Source: JBCCCJ01 sp039029315 | GTDB taxonomy: Bacteria; Bacteroidota; Bacteroidia; J057 | Assembly: GCA_039029315.1 (NCBI GenBank) | Contig: JBCCGK010000030.1 | Coordinates: 1-64,000, forward strand | DNA: 64,000 nt | Direction: 5' to 3' | Part shown: positions 45,019 through 55,213 of the stretch, one piece after another | Layout of the letters: every line of letters starts with the position of its first letter | How positions within the stretch are numbered: position 1 is the first letter of the stretch | Program-made: the position numbers and the translations under genes | Notes under the pieces: generated by a model | The model's input: the letters and a program-made list of their open reading frames with translations, nothing else | Told to the model about the DNA's origin: nothing | The model's database searches: none

Positions 45019-46353
45019 ATGATTTTCCAATTGCTCACCCTGATTGTCATTTTGATTTTGCTGATTCTGTCGGTCTCAAAATGGAAGGTTCATCCCTTTG
45101 TCGCGCTCTTACTGGCAGCCATTACTCTGGGCCTATTTCTTGGATTGGGCGGCGCTCAGACTGTTGAGGTATTGCTCCAGGGATTTAGCAAAACACTGAA
45201 GTGGATAGCCATTGTGGTGATCGTGGGAGCCTTCATTGGGGAGGTATTGCGAGAAACCGGTGGGGCTATCCGAATTTCTGACAAGATTGTCCGTTGGGTA
45301 GGGGAAAAGCGGCTTCCATGGGCGATGGGATTTACTGGGTATCTGGTGTCTATTCCAGTCTTTGTGGATGTGGCATACATTGTTCTTCAGCCAGTAACAG
45401 AGGCCCTTGCAGCCAGAACCAAAAAGCCCGTCCTCGTCATTGGGCTAGCATTGACGGCAGGGCTGACCGTCTCTCATACCTTGATTCCCCCAACCCCTGG
45501 GCCGTTGGCAGTAGCTTCCTTGCTGGATGCAGATATTGGTCGGCTGCTGTTGATCAATGGATTGGTTGGTCTCTGTGCCATGGCAGGAGGGATTTTGTGG
45601 GCATCCCGATATTGCAAAGATTTTCGCCTTCCCTATGATGATAAGTTGGCATCCCTTTCCAATCAACACACAGATCCAACAAACAAAGACAAGCGTTCCT
45701 CCTCTGTCTTGATGGACCTGTTGCCCATCTTGATTCCGATTATCTTGATGGGAGTAGGAACGATCTTTGACAAGGATACGCCAGGATTCTTGGCTCAAAG
45801 TTTCCTGTTCCTGAGTACACCCATGATCGCTGTGATGATTGGTGCTGCCATTGCCTGGATACAATTCAGTCGACAAGAGACAGAAAAGAAAGTCAATCAA
45901 CTGGTCGAACAAGCCATCGTCACCTCAGCACTTGTCATCATGATCACGGGAGCAGGGGGGGCTTTTGGTGCCGTGATCCGAGAAAGCGGCTTGCAAAACT
46001 CCCTGGCAGAATTTTTTGTCGGCCTGCCTTTTCTTAGTTTTCTCTTGCCCTTCATGGTTGCTGCAGTTCTGACGACCTCTACAGGTTCGATCACCGTATC
46101 CCTTATCGGCACTGCCTCGATCTTCGGCCCGATGGCTGGCGATATGCCTTATTCACCAGAACTCATGGCTGCTCTCATTGGATCTGGTTCATTTTGTGTC
46201 TTTCACGCCAATTCCAGTTTCTTCTGGTTGCTCAACCGATTGCATGATGTGCCTGTGAATGTGTTGTACCGGACCTATACTCCCCAATCATTCGTGATGG
46301 GCCTCTCTGGCTTGTTGGGCGTGCTTATTCTCTGGGCGATAGGCATTGGATAA
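45019..46353 (+). CDS. GntP family permease
   Basis: 444 residues with about a dozen hydrophobic segments, the normal size for gluconate:H+ symporters. Conserved-looking blocks include HPFVALLLAA, VIPxxD-like IPVFVDVAYIVLQP, TVSHTLIPPTPGPLAVA and TTSTGSITVSLIGTA. It carries a sugar acid (gluconate, 2-keto-acid or similar) across the inner membrane. No sugar-acid kinase is adjacent; the MR-type dehydratase candidate at 62181 is the nearest sugar-acid enzyme. Divergent from the hybrid sensor and followed after 230 bases by isocitrate dehydrogenase. Confidence 0.9.
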   Translation: MIFQLLTLIVILILLILSVSKWKVHPFVALLLAAITLGLFLGLGGAQTVEVLLQGFSKTLKWIAIVVIVGAFIGEVLRETGGAIRISDKIVRWVGEKRLPWAMGFTGYLVSIPVFVDVAYIVLQPVTEALAARTKKPVLVIGLALTAGLTVSHTLIPPTPGPLAVASLLDADIGRLLLINGLVGLCAMAGGILWASRYCKDFRLPYDDKLASLSNQHTDPTNKDKRSSSVLMDLLPILIPIILMGVGTIFDKDTPGFLAQSFLFLSTPMIAVMIGAAIAWIQFSRQETEKKVNQLVEQAIVTSALVIMITGAGGAFGAVIRESGLQNSLAEFFVGLPFLSFLLPFMVAAVLTTSTGSITVSLIGTASIFGPMAGDMPYSPELMAALIGSGSFCVFHANSSFFWLLNRLHDVPVNVLYRTYTPQSFVMGLSGLLGVLILWAIGIG

Positions 46354-46582
46354 GCGAACATCCAGCCAATAATTGGATGATGTTAGGCAATCGCGAGGAT
46401 TCTCGCCAGAATTGAGGTGGGCAATCAAGTCTGGTGCTTCGTCCAAGCTGGCAGTCTTGAACTGCATGCCTCTTCCTACAAACTATTGTGTTCGATCATT
46501 GGTCTAATTCCTCAAAATAGAGTAATTTCGCAGCGCAAAACTCAGACAGTTATTTTCAACGCATATCGACACCCCCTATTTC
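46354..46582. other. Intergenic region upstream of isocitrate dehydrogenase
   Basis: About 230 bases. GCGAGGATTCTCGC (about 46392-46405) is a small imperfect palindrome. The following words (GGTGCTTCG, GGCAGTCTTGAACTGC) look like a dispersed non-coding repeat rather than a gene, but no second copy is present in the window to prove it. Confidence 0.35.
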
Positions 46583-48805
46583 ATGGCAAAAATCATTTAT
46601 ACCAAAACAGATGAAGCCCCAGCACTGGCTACCTACTCCCTCCTTCCGATTGTACAGGCATTTGCTTCTTCGGCAGATGTAGAATTGGAGACAAGAGACA
46701 TTTCGCTGGCGGGAAGAATCATTGCCCGGTTCCCGAATTATTTGACAGAAGAACAACGAATTGGAGATGCGTTGGCAGAATTGGGCGAACTGGCCAAAAC
46801 TCCTGAAGCCAATATCATCAAACTCCCCAACATCAGTGCTTCTGTGCCCCAACTCAAAGCAGCAATTGAGGAACTTCAGTCCCAGGGATATGCTTTGCCA
46901 GACTATCCCGATGAAGCGGAATCAGCGGAAGAGAAAGCCGTCAAGGCCATTTATGACACCATCAAGGGGAGTGCAGTCAATCCTGTCCTTCGAGAAGGGA
47001 ATTCGGATAGAAGAGCTCCCAAGGCTGTCAAAGCCTATGCAAAAAAGAATCCTCATTCCATGGGTGCCTGGTCAGCAGACTCCAAGACGCATGTAGCCAC
47101 CATGAATGGAGGAGATTTTCGGTCCAATGAACAATCTGTAACAATAGCTGAGGGCGGATCTGTGCGAATAGAATTGGTAGATCAAAACGGCAATACCACC
47201 ATCCTGAAAGAAAGCATCCCGCTTCAGGCAGGGGAAGTGATCGATTCCACGTATATGAGCAAGGCCAGTCTTATTGAGTTTTTGAGTGCCCAGGTGCCTG
47301 ATGCCAAGAAAGACGGACTGTTGTTCTCCCTGCATATGAAAGCCACCATGATGAAGGTATCTGACCCCATCATTTTTGGACATGCTGTCAAGGTTTTTTT
47401 CAAAGACGTATTTGAGAAACACGGAGAAACACTTGAAGCATTAGGAGTCGATGTCAACAATGGATTCGGTGATTTGGTGAGCAAAATAGAAGAATTGCCT
47501 GCTGATCAAAAAGCAGCTATTGAAGCAGATATTCAGGCTTGCTATGCCAATGGTCCAGACCTGGCCATGGTCAATTCTGACAAGGGAATCACCAATCTCC
47601 ATGTGCCCAGTGATGTCATCATCGATGCTTCCATGCCAGCCATGATTCGGACCTCAGGCTGTATGTGGAATGCCGAAGGAAAAACACAAGATACCAAAGC
47701 AGTCATTCCTGATAGCAGCTATGCAGGCATCTACCAAGAGACCATAGATTTCTGCAAAAAACATGGCGCATTTGACCCAACGAGCATGGGAACAGTCTCC
47801 AATGTAGGATTAATGGCACAAAAAGCGGAAGAATATGGGTCTCACGACAAAACATTTGAAATTCAGACTGCGGGAACTGTCAGGGTGGTCAATCCCTCTG
47901 GACAGGCCTTGATGGAGCATGCCGTAGAAGCGGGAGATATCTGGCGAATGTGCCAAGTCAAGGATGCCCCCATTCAGGATTGGGTGAAGCTGGCAGTAAA
48001 CAGAGCCAAAGCGACTGGCTCCCCTGCCGTGTTTTGGTTGAATGAACAGCGTGCTCATGATGCTCAACTGATCAGCAAAGTAAATCAATACCTGGGCGAT
48101 CATGATACAAGTGGTCTGGAGATTCATATCAAATCACCAGTTGAGGCAACAGCTTTTACCCTGAAAAGAGTGAAAGCAGGTCAGGATACCATCTCAGTTA
48201 CTGGCAATGTGCTTCGCGATTATTTGACTGATTTATTTCCCATCCTGGAGTTGGGTACGAGCGCCAAAATGCTCTCCATCGTTCCGCTCATGGCAGGCGG
48301 TGGACTGTTCGAAACTGGTGCGGGTGGTTCAGCTCCCAAACACGTTCAGCAATTTGAAAAAGAAGGACACTTAAGATGGGATTCCCTGGGCGAATATCTG
48401 GCTTTGGCAGTATCGCTCGATCATTTGGGAAAAACCTCCAACAATCCTCGGGCACAAATTCTGGGCGATGCCCTGGACGATGCAACCGAGAAATTCCTGG
48501 ACAACCGCAAGTCTCCTTCCCGAAAAGTCAATGAACTCGACAATCGAGGAAGTAGCTATTATTTGGCCACCTACTGGGCAGAGGCACTTGCTGCTCAAGA
48601 CAAGGATGAAGAGTTGAAGGCTGTTTTTGGAGAAGTTGCCAAGGTGTTGGCGGACAATGAAAAGCAGATCATCACTGAACTGAATGGGGCTCAAGGAGAT
48701 CCCATGAACATTGGCGGGTATTACAAGCCGAATGATGAACTGGCCTCCAAAGCCATGCGCCCTAGCCCAACGCTTAATGCCATCATTGACGGCTTAATGC
48801 AATAG
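46583..48805 (+). CDS. icd: NADP-dependent isocitrate dehydrogenase, monomeric type
   Basis: 740 residues, the standard size for the monomeric class. The start MAKIIYTKTDEAPALATYSL, the substrate-binding NPVLREGNSDRRAP (about 132-145) and the later MIRTSGCMWN and APKHVQQF (in GAGGSAPKHVQQFEKEGHLRWDSL) blocks are class signatures. It converts isocitrate to 2-oxoglutarate and CO2 with NADP. It appears a stand-alone housekeeping gene inserted between glycan-related genes, with its own upstream region. Confidence 0.96.
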   Translation: MAKIIYTKTDEAPALATYSLLPIVQAFASSADVELETRDISLAGRIIARFPNYLTEEQRIGDALAELGELAKTPEANIIKLPNISASVPQLKAAIEELQSQGYALPDYPDEAESAEEKAVKAIYDTIKGSAVNPVLREGNSDRRAPKAVKAYAKKNPHSMGAWSADSKTHVATMNGGDFRSNEQSVTIAEGGSVRIELVDQNGNTTILKESIPLQAGEVIDSTYMSKASLIEFLSAQVPDAKKDGLLFSLHMKATMMKVSDPIIFGHAVKVFFKDVFEKHGETLEALGVDVNNGFGDLVSKIEELPADQKAAIEADIQACYANGPDLAMVNSDKGITNLHVPSDVIIDASMPAMIRTSGCMWNAEGKTQDTKAVIPDSSYAGIYQETIDFCKKHGAFDPTSMGTVSNVGLMAQKAEEYGSHDKTFEIQTAGTVRVVNPSGQALMEHAVEAGDIWRMCQVKDAPIQDWVKLAVNRAKATGSPAVFWLNEQRAHDAQLISKVNQYLGDHDTSGLEIHIKSPVEATAFTLKRVKAGQDTISVTGNVLRDYLTDLFPILELGTSAKMLSIVPLMAGGGLFETGAGGSAPKHVQQFEKEGHLRWDSLGEYLALAVSLDHLGKTSNNPRAQILGDALDDATEKFLDNRKSPSRKVNELDNRGSSYYLATYWAEALAAQDKDEELKAVFGEVAKVLADNEKQIITELNGAQGDPMNIGGYYKPNDELASKAMRPSPTLNAIIDGLMQ

Positions 48806-48864
48806 GTTCTGGGTAATCGACTGATATTTCATCTGGCTTTCTCATAAATCCTGACATTGGGAAG

Positions 48865-48936
48865 AACGCAAAGTCAGCAAGGCGCAAAGGAAATAAGCTA
48901 TTCTTAATAGACTTTGCGGCTTGGCGGCTTTGCGTT
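48865..48936. repeat. Long inverted repeat (interspersed hairpin)
   Basis: AACGCAAAGTCAGCAAGGCG and the matching CTTTGCGGCTTGGCGGCTTT arms pair at about 22 of 25 positions, enclosing about 20 bases. Sequences of this sort recur across unrelated bacterial genomes. It lies between the isocitrate dehydrogenase stop and the DUF1501 gene, where it may end transcription, though no T run follows. Confidence 0.6.
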
Positions 48937-49067
48937 CATTAATTTAGGAAAGATATGGTGGAATTCTGTAAGCACTGGAACTATGCCAAGCATTTCCCTA
49001 GGCTCTTGCTTCATTTTTTCCTACTTTTCAGGTGACTCAAAACCAGTCAACAGTCATCAACAATCAA

Positions 49068-50528
49068 ATGAACCTCCAGGAATATCTCCTGCAACAATCT
49101 CGCCGCCAGTTCCTGACCCGTGCCAGCATGGGGATTGGAGCAGCGGCTTTGGGATCTTTGTTGGGAGGATGTGGGAAGAAATGGAAAGAGGCAAATGATC
49201 TGGGGCAAGCCAAACCTTTGCTGGACGCCACCCATATTGCTCCGAGAGCCAAACGCATTATTTTTTTGCATCAAAGTGGAGCCCCTTCTCAGATTGATCT
49301 GTTTGACCCCAAACCAGTGCTCATCCAACGCAATGGGGAAGAACTCCCTGAGTCAGTTCGAAACGGTCAGCGCCTCACGACCAATACGTCTTTTGCACAG
49401 AGTCATCCCCTGGCTGGCTCGCATTTTGCCTTCCAGCAACATGGGCAAAGTGGCACCTGGGTGAGTGAGTTGTTGCCACATATCTCCACCATTGCTGATG
49501 AGATGTGTGTGATCCGTTCCATGTATACTGAAGCCATCAATCACGATCCGGCCATTACCTTTTTTCAGACGGGATCACAGCAGCCTGGGCGGCCAAGTAT
49601 GGGTTCCTGGCTCAGTTATGGCCTGGGCAGCGACAATCTCAACCTTCCTGCTTTCATTGTTCTTCTCTCTCAGGGTAGGGATGGCAATATGCAGCCTTTA
49701 TACTCCCGACTTTGGAGCAATGGCTTTTTGCCCTCTATTCACCAAGGGGCGCAATTCCGGTCGGGCAAAGACCCTGTTCTCTTCCTCAACAATCCTCCTG
49801 GTGTCAATGCCAATGACCGGCGAGCGTTTTTGGACAAGATAAGACGCTTGAACCAGCTCAAGCTCGATGAATATGGCAATCCTGAATTGGCTACACGCAT
49901 CGCACAATATGAAATGGCCTTCCGTATGCAGACCTCCGTGCCAGAGGCCATGGATGTATCAGGAGAGCCGGATCACATCTATGAGCTATATGGACCGGAA
50001 TCAAGAATCCCGGGCACCTATGCTGCCAATTGTTTGCTTGCCCGAAGGCTGGCAGAACGAGATGTGAAGTTCATCCAACTCTACCACAAGGGCTGGGATC
50101 ATCATGACAATCTTCCCATCGAAATCAGAGATCGATGTAGGGATGTCGATCAGCCTTCAGCGGCATTGGTAAAGGACCTCAGACAGCGCGGATTGTTGGA
50201 TGAGACCCTGGTGATCTGGGCAGGAGAATTTGGGCGGACAGCCTACTGTCAGGGGAGATTGACAAAAGAAACTTATGGGCGAGATCACCATCCAAGATGC
50301 TTCACCCTATGGATGGCTGGAGGAGGGGTGAAAGCAGGTTTGACCTATGGAGAAACGGACGATTTCAGTTATAATGTTGTCAAAGACCCGGTTCATGTGC
50401 ATGACTTTCAGGCGACCGTTCTGCACTTGTTGGGCATAGACCATGAGCAATTGACCTTTCGACATCAAGGCCGCAGGTATCGCCTGACGGATGTTCACGG
50501 GAAGGTGGTACAAGATGTTTTGGCATAG
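49068..50528 (+). CDS. DUF1501 domain protein, Tat-exported
   Basis: 486 residues from ATG 49068; a GTG at 49032 would extend it. SRRQFLTRASMGIGAAALGS is a twin-arginine signal. The body matches DUF1501, a sulfatase/alkaline phosphatase-like fold: IFLHQSGAPSQIDLFDPKP, DDLRQRGLLDETLVIWAGEFGRT-like (in parts) and DHHPRCFTLWMAGGGVKAG. In Planctomycetes DUF1501 genes nearly always pair with a PSCyt1/DUF1549/DUF1553 gene, exactly as here (25 bases apart). The enzymatic role of the family is unproven; it probably works in the periplasm. Confidence 0.88.
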   Translation: MNLQEYLLQQSRRQFLTRASMGIGAAALGSLLGGCGKKWKEANDLGQAKPLLDATHIAPRAKRIIFLHQSGAPSQIDLFDPKPVLIQRNGEELPESVRNGQRLTTNTSFAQSHPLAGSHFAFQQHGQSGTWVSELLPHISTIADEMCVIRSMYTEAINHDPAITFFQTGSQQPGRPSMGSWLSYGLGSDNLNLPAFIVLLSQGRDGNMQPLYSRLWSNGFLPSIHQGAQFRSGKDPVLFLNNPPGVNANDRRAFLDKIRRLNQLKLDEYGNPELATRIAQYEMAFRMQTSVPEAMDVSGEPDHIYELYGPESRIPGTYAANCLLARRLAERDVKFIQLYHKGWDHHDNLPIEIRDRCRDVDQPSAALVKDLRQRGLLDETLVIWAGEFGRTAYCQGRLTKETYGRDHHPRCFTLWMAGGGVKAGLTYGETDDFSYNVVKDPVHVHDFQATVLHLLGIDHEQLTFRHQGRRYRLTDVHGKVVQDVLA

Positions 50529-50552
50529 AGAATGTTGAATAAGAAATGTTGA

Positions 50553-53500
50553 ATGGAAAATCCCGAAAGATCATATTTCTTGTTATTGTTCCTGATTGCT
50601 GCCATGGTATGGGGCTGTCAAGCCCCTAATTCTCTTGAAGAATCTGCTTTCTCCCTTCCCCAAACTGTTGATTTCAATTTCCACATCAAGCCCATCCTTT
50701 CTGACCGCTGCTTCACCTGCCATGGGCCAGATGAGGATGCCAGAGAAGGTGATCTTCGTCTGGATACCGAAGAAGGAGCATTTGCTGCCCTGGATTCTGC
50801 CGGGGAGAGCTTTGCCATTGTTCCGGGCGATCAGAAAAAGAGCCTCCTGCTTCACAAAATCACGCATCTGGACCCGGAGGAGCGCATGCCCCCGCCAGCA
50901 TCCAATCTGACTCTCTCCGAAAGAGAGATCGCGTTGCTGAAGAAATGGATTAACCAAGGCGCAGAATGGAAAGCTCATTGGTCCTTCATTCCCCCTCAAA
51001 AACCGGAACTTCCTGACAGTGAGAACAACATCTGGTCCCAGAATGAAATTGACCACTTCATCCTTGCCCGTATGGAAGAAGAAGGGCTTGAACCCTCCGA
51101 TGAGGCTACAAAAACCGAACTGATTCGCAGACTCGCCTTTGATTTGACAGGCCTTCCTCCTAGCCTGGAAGAAGTAGAAACCTATTTGGCAGATCAGTCA
51201 GAGGGAGCCTTTGAGCGGATGATCGATCATTATTTAAGTTCTCCTGCTTATGGGGAAAGAATGGCCACCCCCTGGCTGGATTTGGCTCGATATGCAGACA
51301 CACATGGCTATCAGGACGATCTGGATCGAACCGTATGGCCCTGGCGAGATTGGGTGATCAAAGCCTTCAATGAGAACATGCCCTTTGATCAGTTTACTCA
51401 ATGGCAGTTGGCTGGAGATTTGTTGCCAAATCCGACCTATGAGCAAACACTCGCCACGGCCTTCAATCGCAATCATCCTATGACCCAGGAACAGGGGTCC
51501 ATTGAGGAAGAATATCTGGTCGAATATGCCGCAGACCGTACGCAGACCATTGCGACCACGTTTCTGGGACTCACCCTGCAATGTGCCCGCTGTCATGACC
51601 ATAAATATGATCCCATTTCCCAAAAAGAATATTATGAGCTGTTTGCCTTCAATAATCAGGTTCCGGAGAAGGGGATCTTGGGCTACCTGGCTCCAGGTGA
51701 ACCCACATTGCCATTGCCTGAGGAGACAGTAGAAGAGGTGATTGCCTACCTGCGAAAGGGAATCGATCAGGCAAAAGAACAGCTACAAACAGTAAAAGAA
51801 AAAAAATCATTAACAGCCGATCAAGACTCATTTGAAAGCTGGCAACAAGACTTTCCTTCTCCTATCTCTACCGCCGATACCTCGTCTACTGCTCCAACTC
51901 CCCTCCCCCCCGATCTTGTGGCATATTACAACTTTGACCACTTTGATGATGGCATGGTCCACAATCTGGTTGAACCAGAGAAATCTGCCCCTGTTGGAGA
52001 TGACGTGATTGAGACCCGGGGAAAATTTGGTGGTGCGGTCGAATTTTTTGGGGACAATTTTAAGGATAGATGGCAAAACCATTTGAACTTGGGAGATGTA
52101 GGGGATTTGGATCTGAACAAGCCCTTTACCTTCAGTGCCTGGGTGTATTTGTCTTGGTCTGATTTGCAGGCGAATCTCCTCTCCAAAATGGACCTGGAGC
52201 GCAAGCGTGGATATCAAATGACGATGTTCTTTGTCTGGCCCATGTTTAAGACAATTGGACCAGGTGCTATCGAAATCATGGGAATTAATCCCTACCCGAT
52301 CAGCCGTTGGGCACATATGGCCTGGACTTATGATGGCTCTCGCAAGGCCACAGGATTTACCCTCTATATAGATGGGAAGTCGCAAGTACTTCGAAGAACG
52401 ATTCCAGGCGAAGGGCCTATCCTTGAGCGGACCATTCCCAATTATCCTGTCAGCAATGACAGCCCGCTTTTGCTAGGTCGGGAAAAGCAGGAAAGTTGGC
52501 ACTATCAGCGCGTCCCGATTAAGGTGGATGAGTTACACTACTACAAGCGAGAACTGAGGGAAGAAGAAGTACAGGACCTGGCGCATCGCTACAATCCGAT
52601 TGCATCGATTCAGAATAAGGATCAAAAAAGTCCGGAGGAGCAAAAAAGTCTACATCAGCATTACCTTCACAGCTTTGATGAAGAGTATCAGGCGGCCATT
52701 CAACATCTGGAATACCAAAAGATCATCGAACAACAGGTTCGGAAGCAATTGCAGCCTGTCATGGTCATGGGGGAAAAGAAAGAGGCCAGATCCACTCATG
52801 TTCTGGACAGAGGCTTATATGATTCGCCCAGGGAGCAAGTCTTTCCCGCTACTCCGCAGGCAGTTCTCCCTTTTCCAGACAAGTTACCCGGCAATCGTCT
52901 CGGCCTTGCTCAATGGATTACTGATCCAGACAACCCGCTGACAGCCAGAGTAATCGTGAATCGTTTCTGGCAAATGATTTTTGGAAAGGGAATAGTCGCT
53001 ACTCCAGATGATTTTGGCAGTCAAGGTGCGCTCCCCACCCATCCTGAATTGTTGGATTGGTTGGCAGTAGAATTCATGGAATCCAATTGGGATGTCAAGT
53101 ATTTACTCAAACTTATGGTCAGCTCTGCCACCTATCGACAATCCTCCAAAGTTTCTCCCAATCACCTCGCCAAAGACCCTGAGAATCTTTTTCTCTCACG
53201 TGCTGCCCAACATCGTCTCCCTGCCGAAATGATTCGGGACAATTTCCTGCATACCAGTGGGCTCCTCATTCCTAAAATCGGAGGTCCAAGCGTGCGACCT
53301 TATCAACCCGCAGGTTTGTGGGAGGAGTTGTCTTGCGGGAGAGGGACTAAATATTATTTTCAGGATTCCGGAGAAGCCTTATACCGGAGAAGTCTATATA
53401 CGTTTTGGAAGCGAACGGTTGCTCCCCCCAACATGAGCATTTTTGATGCAGCCAGCCGCCAGTTCTGTGAGCCAAAACGACAAAGCACCAGTACCCCATT

Positions 53501-53840
53501 TCAGGCATTGGCACTCTTGAACGATCCGCAAGTGTTAGAGGCTGCCCGGGCATTAGGCCTTCGAATGATGAAGGAAGGCGGAAGGGATAACACAGCGATT
53601 ATTCGTTATGGCTTCCGATTGGCAACTTCTCGATGGCCTTCCAACAAAGAATTGGATGTGCTTATCGAGTTGTGGGAAAGTGAAAAAGCCATATATGAAG
53701 ATAAAGAGCTTGCCGCCAGGGAATTGTTATCGATTGGTTCCTTTCAAGCAAAAAGGAAGAGAAACCTAGCAGAATGGGCAGCTTATGCACAAGTGGCAAG
53801 TGCCCTGTTCAACATGGATGAGGTGATGGTGCGATATTGA
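50553..53840 (+). CDS. PSCyt1/DUF1549/DUF1553 protein with LamG-like insert
   Basis: 1095 residues. A lipoprotein-like signal (LLLFLIAAMVWGCQ) is followed by a planctomycete-type cytochrome c domain with CFTCH (about 53-57), DUF1549 (HFILARMEEEGLEPSDEATK onward) with a second heme-like motif CARCH, then a LamG/concanavalin-like insert (about 450-680, ending before a coiled region) and DUF1553 (LAQWITDPDNPLTARVIVNR to the end). The two CxxCH motifs suggest one or two bound hemes. Its partner is the DUF1501 protein upstream. A polysaccharide-related or redox role is inferred; the reaction is unknown. Confidence 0.86.
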   Translation: MENPERSYFLLLFLIAAMVWGCQAPNSLEESAFSLPQTVDFNFHIKPILSDRCFTCHGPDEDAREGDLRLDTEEGAFAALDSAGESFAIVPGDQKKSLLLHKITHLDPEERMPPPASNLTLSEREIALLKKWINQGAEWKAHWSFIPPQKPELPDSENNIWSQNEIDHFILARMEEEGLEPSDEATKTELIRRLAFDLTGLPPSLEEVETYLADQSEGAFERMIDHYLSSPAYGERMATPWLDLARYADTHGYQDDLDRTVWPWRDWVIKAFNENMPFDQFTQWQLAGDLLPNPTYEQTLATAFNRNHPMTQEQGSIEEEYLVEYAADRTQTIATTFLGLTLQCARCHDHKYDPISQKEYYELFAFNNQVPEKGILGYLAPGEPTLPLPEETVEEVIAYLRKGIDQAKEQLQTVKEKKSLTADQDSFESWQQDFPSPISTADTSSTAPTPLPPDLVAYYNFDHFDDGMVHNLVEPEKSAPVGDDVIETRGKFGGAVEFFGDNFKDRWQNHLNLGDVGDLDLNKPFTFSAWVYLSWSDLQANLLSKMDLERKRGYQMTMFFVWPMFKTIGPGAIEIMGINPYPISRWAHMAWTYDGSRKATGFTLYIDGKSQVLRRTIPGEGPILERTIPNYPVSNDSPLLLGREKQESWHYQRVPIKVDELHYYKRELREEEVQDLAHRYNPIASIQNKDQKSPEEQKSLHQHYLHSFDEEYQAAIQHLEYQKIIEQQVRKQLQPVMVMGEKKEARSTHVLDRGLYDSPREQVFPATPQAVLPFPDKLPGNRLGLAQWITDPDNPLTARVIVNRFWQMIFGKGIVATPDDFGSQGALPTHPELLDWLAVEFMESNWDVKYLLKLMVSSATYRQSSKVSPNHLAKDPENLFLSRAAQHRLPAEMIRDNFLHTSGLLIPKIGGPSVRPYQPAGLWEELSCGRGTKYYFQDSGEALYRRSLYTFWKRTVAPPNMSIFDAASRQFCEPKRQSTSTPFQALALLNDPQVLEAARALGLRMMKEGGRDNTAIIRYGFRLATSRWPSNKELDVLIELWESEKAIYEDKELAARELLSIGSFQAKRKRNLAEWAAYAQVASALFNMDEVMVRY

Positions 53841-53898
53841 GGGGTTCATACGCCCAAGATTCCCAAGCCATTGATCATTCTTTTATGTAACCATCTTA

Positions 53899-54060
53899 GA
53901 GACTGTTTGGAAATCAATTACTTATTTTTTTGTATGCGTCTTTTTTCCTCATTCTGCGGCTTTTTTTGTTCTCATAGCACCACTATGAGAACAAAAAAGG
54001 GCCTTGGCTGAGAAAAAAATACTCCATAAAAATTCTCAGCACAGATTCCAAAACAGTCTC
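53899..54060. mobile_element. MITE B, copy 2
   Basis: 162 bases, the same element as at 17038-17198, with GAGACTGTTT and AAACAGTCTC ends and TTA on both flanks (53896-53898 and 54061-54063). The central stem GTTCTCATAG / CTATGAGAAC with outer T and A tracts resembles a two-way terminator. It lies 58 bases after the DUF1553 protein stop and 77 before the AraC regulator start, so it may insulate the two transcription units. Confidence 0.82.
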
Positions 54061-54137
54061 TTAGACAAGCATCGAGGTGAGGCTATCTTTAGACAAAATC
54101 AATAGATATTCGTTCATTCTAAAAAAGGATCTTTTGC

Positions 54138-55046
54138 ATGAAGCTTTACTATAAGCCAACAAAACAAGAAGTATTTGATTCTATTCATGTAAGTCGTGTA
54201 CAGGAACCATATCTTGGAGACAATTGGCATTTTCACGAGGAGTATGAATTGATTTATTTTTTGGAAGGAGCAGGGATACGAATTGTTGGGGACAACATCT
54301 CTACCTTTCATGAGGGCGAATTGGTCCTTGTCGGAGAATGGCTTCCCCATTTATGGCGAAATAATGATGATGGGACAGGTAATTCAAAGGTGGATTTTGT
54401 CGTGATTAAATTCCTAAAAACACCGCATGATGTGCACTTCTTTTCCTTACCGGAATTTGGAGCGATTCGTGGTTTGCTTGAAAAATCGAGACGAGGCATT
54501 TTATTTCCTTCTTCTATTCTCCCTAATATTCACGATCTCATCCTAAACTTATGTGCCAGTCAGTCCTCGATGAAACTCGTTCACTTTCTCCACCTGTTTC
54601 ACCTTCTGGCAGAAGAGGATGATTATCAACTCCTTTCCAGCCCAAACTTTCTGATTCCTGAGCAAGTATCTGGAGAAAATCGTCTGCAAAAAATCATTCA
54701 TTTTGTTGCCAAACATTACAGACAAAAAATTTCTCTGGAAGAGATTTCAGATTTGGTCCATCTCAGCCCGACGGCCTTCTGTCGTTTTTTCAAAAGTCGA
54801 ACCAATAATACCTTTTCACAATTCCTGAATGAGTTTCGTGTCAACCAAGCCTGTCTGATGTTGATCAATGGTGAAAAATCCATTAAACAAATCTGTTTTG
54901 AAGTTGGTTTCCATTCTCTGACCAATTTTAATCGCACGTTCAAAAGCATGAAAGGCGTATCGCCCAGTACCTACCAGAGGGCGCATCATCAGTTTCTCAA
55001 TCCAGAAAATCTCACGCCAAACCCTGCTAATATCCGGTCAGCTTAA
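54138..55046 (+). CDS. AraC family transcriptional regulator
   Basis: 302 residues. Residues 1-110 form a cupin-like sensor (HFHEEYELIYFLEGAG, EGELVLVGEWLPHLW) and residues about 195-290 the double helix-turn-helix (ISLEEISDLVHLSPTAFCRF, IKQICFEVGFHSLTNFNRTF). It probably binds a small sugar in the cytoplasm and activates the SusC/SusD pair that starts 168 bases downstream. Not of the hybrid type used by the other locus. Confidence 0.92.
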   Translation: MKLYYKPTKQEVFDSIHVSRVQEPYLGDNWHFHEEYELIYFLEGAGIRIVGDNISTFHEGELVLVGEWLPHLWRNNDDGTGNSKVDFVVIKFLKTPHDVHFFSLPEFGAIRGLLEKSRRGILFPSSILPNIHDLILNLCASQSSMKLVHFLHLFHLLAEEDDYQLLSSPNFLIPEQVSGENRLQKIIHFVAKHYRQKISLEEISDLVHLSPTAFCRFFKSRTNNTFSQFLNEFRVNQACLMLINGEKSIKQICFEVGFHSLTNFNRTFKSMKGVSPSTYQRAHHQFLNPENLTPNPANIRSA

Positions 55047-55213
55047 GATAACATACGGGCAAATAATATTCAGAGCCTTCCTTAATTTTCGAGTAGCATC
55101 TTTCTCTTATTTTCCCCATCCTGAGAGCACAATACTACAAGATAAAAAATGACAATCACTGTTTAAGGTGATGCCAGAAACATTGGTCTTGAATTTTTTT
55201 TAATCCTCATTAT

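Noticed and set aside
46393..46560. Small RNA gene or gene fragment upstream of isocitrate dehydrogenase
   Set aside because: Only repeat-like words and a short palindrome were seen; no stable fold, promoter or coding frame could be supported.
48865..48936. CRISPR-like repeat
   Set aside because: Only one inverted pair is present, without regularly spaced copies; it is a single hairpin.
51828..52385. 185-residue minus-strand open frame
   Set aside because: It is antisense to the LamG region of the cytochrome/DUF1553 protein, with no recognisable motif.
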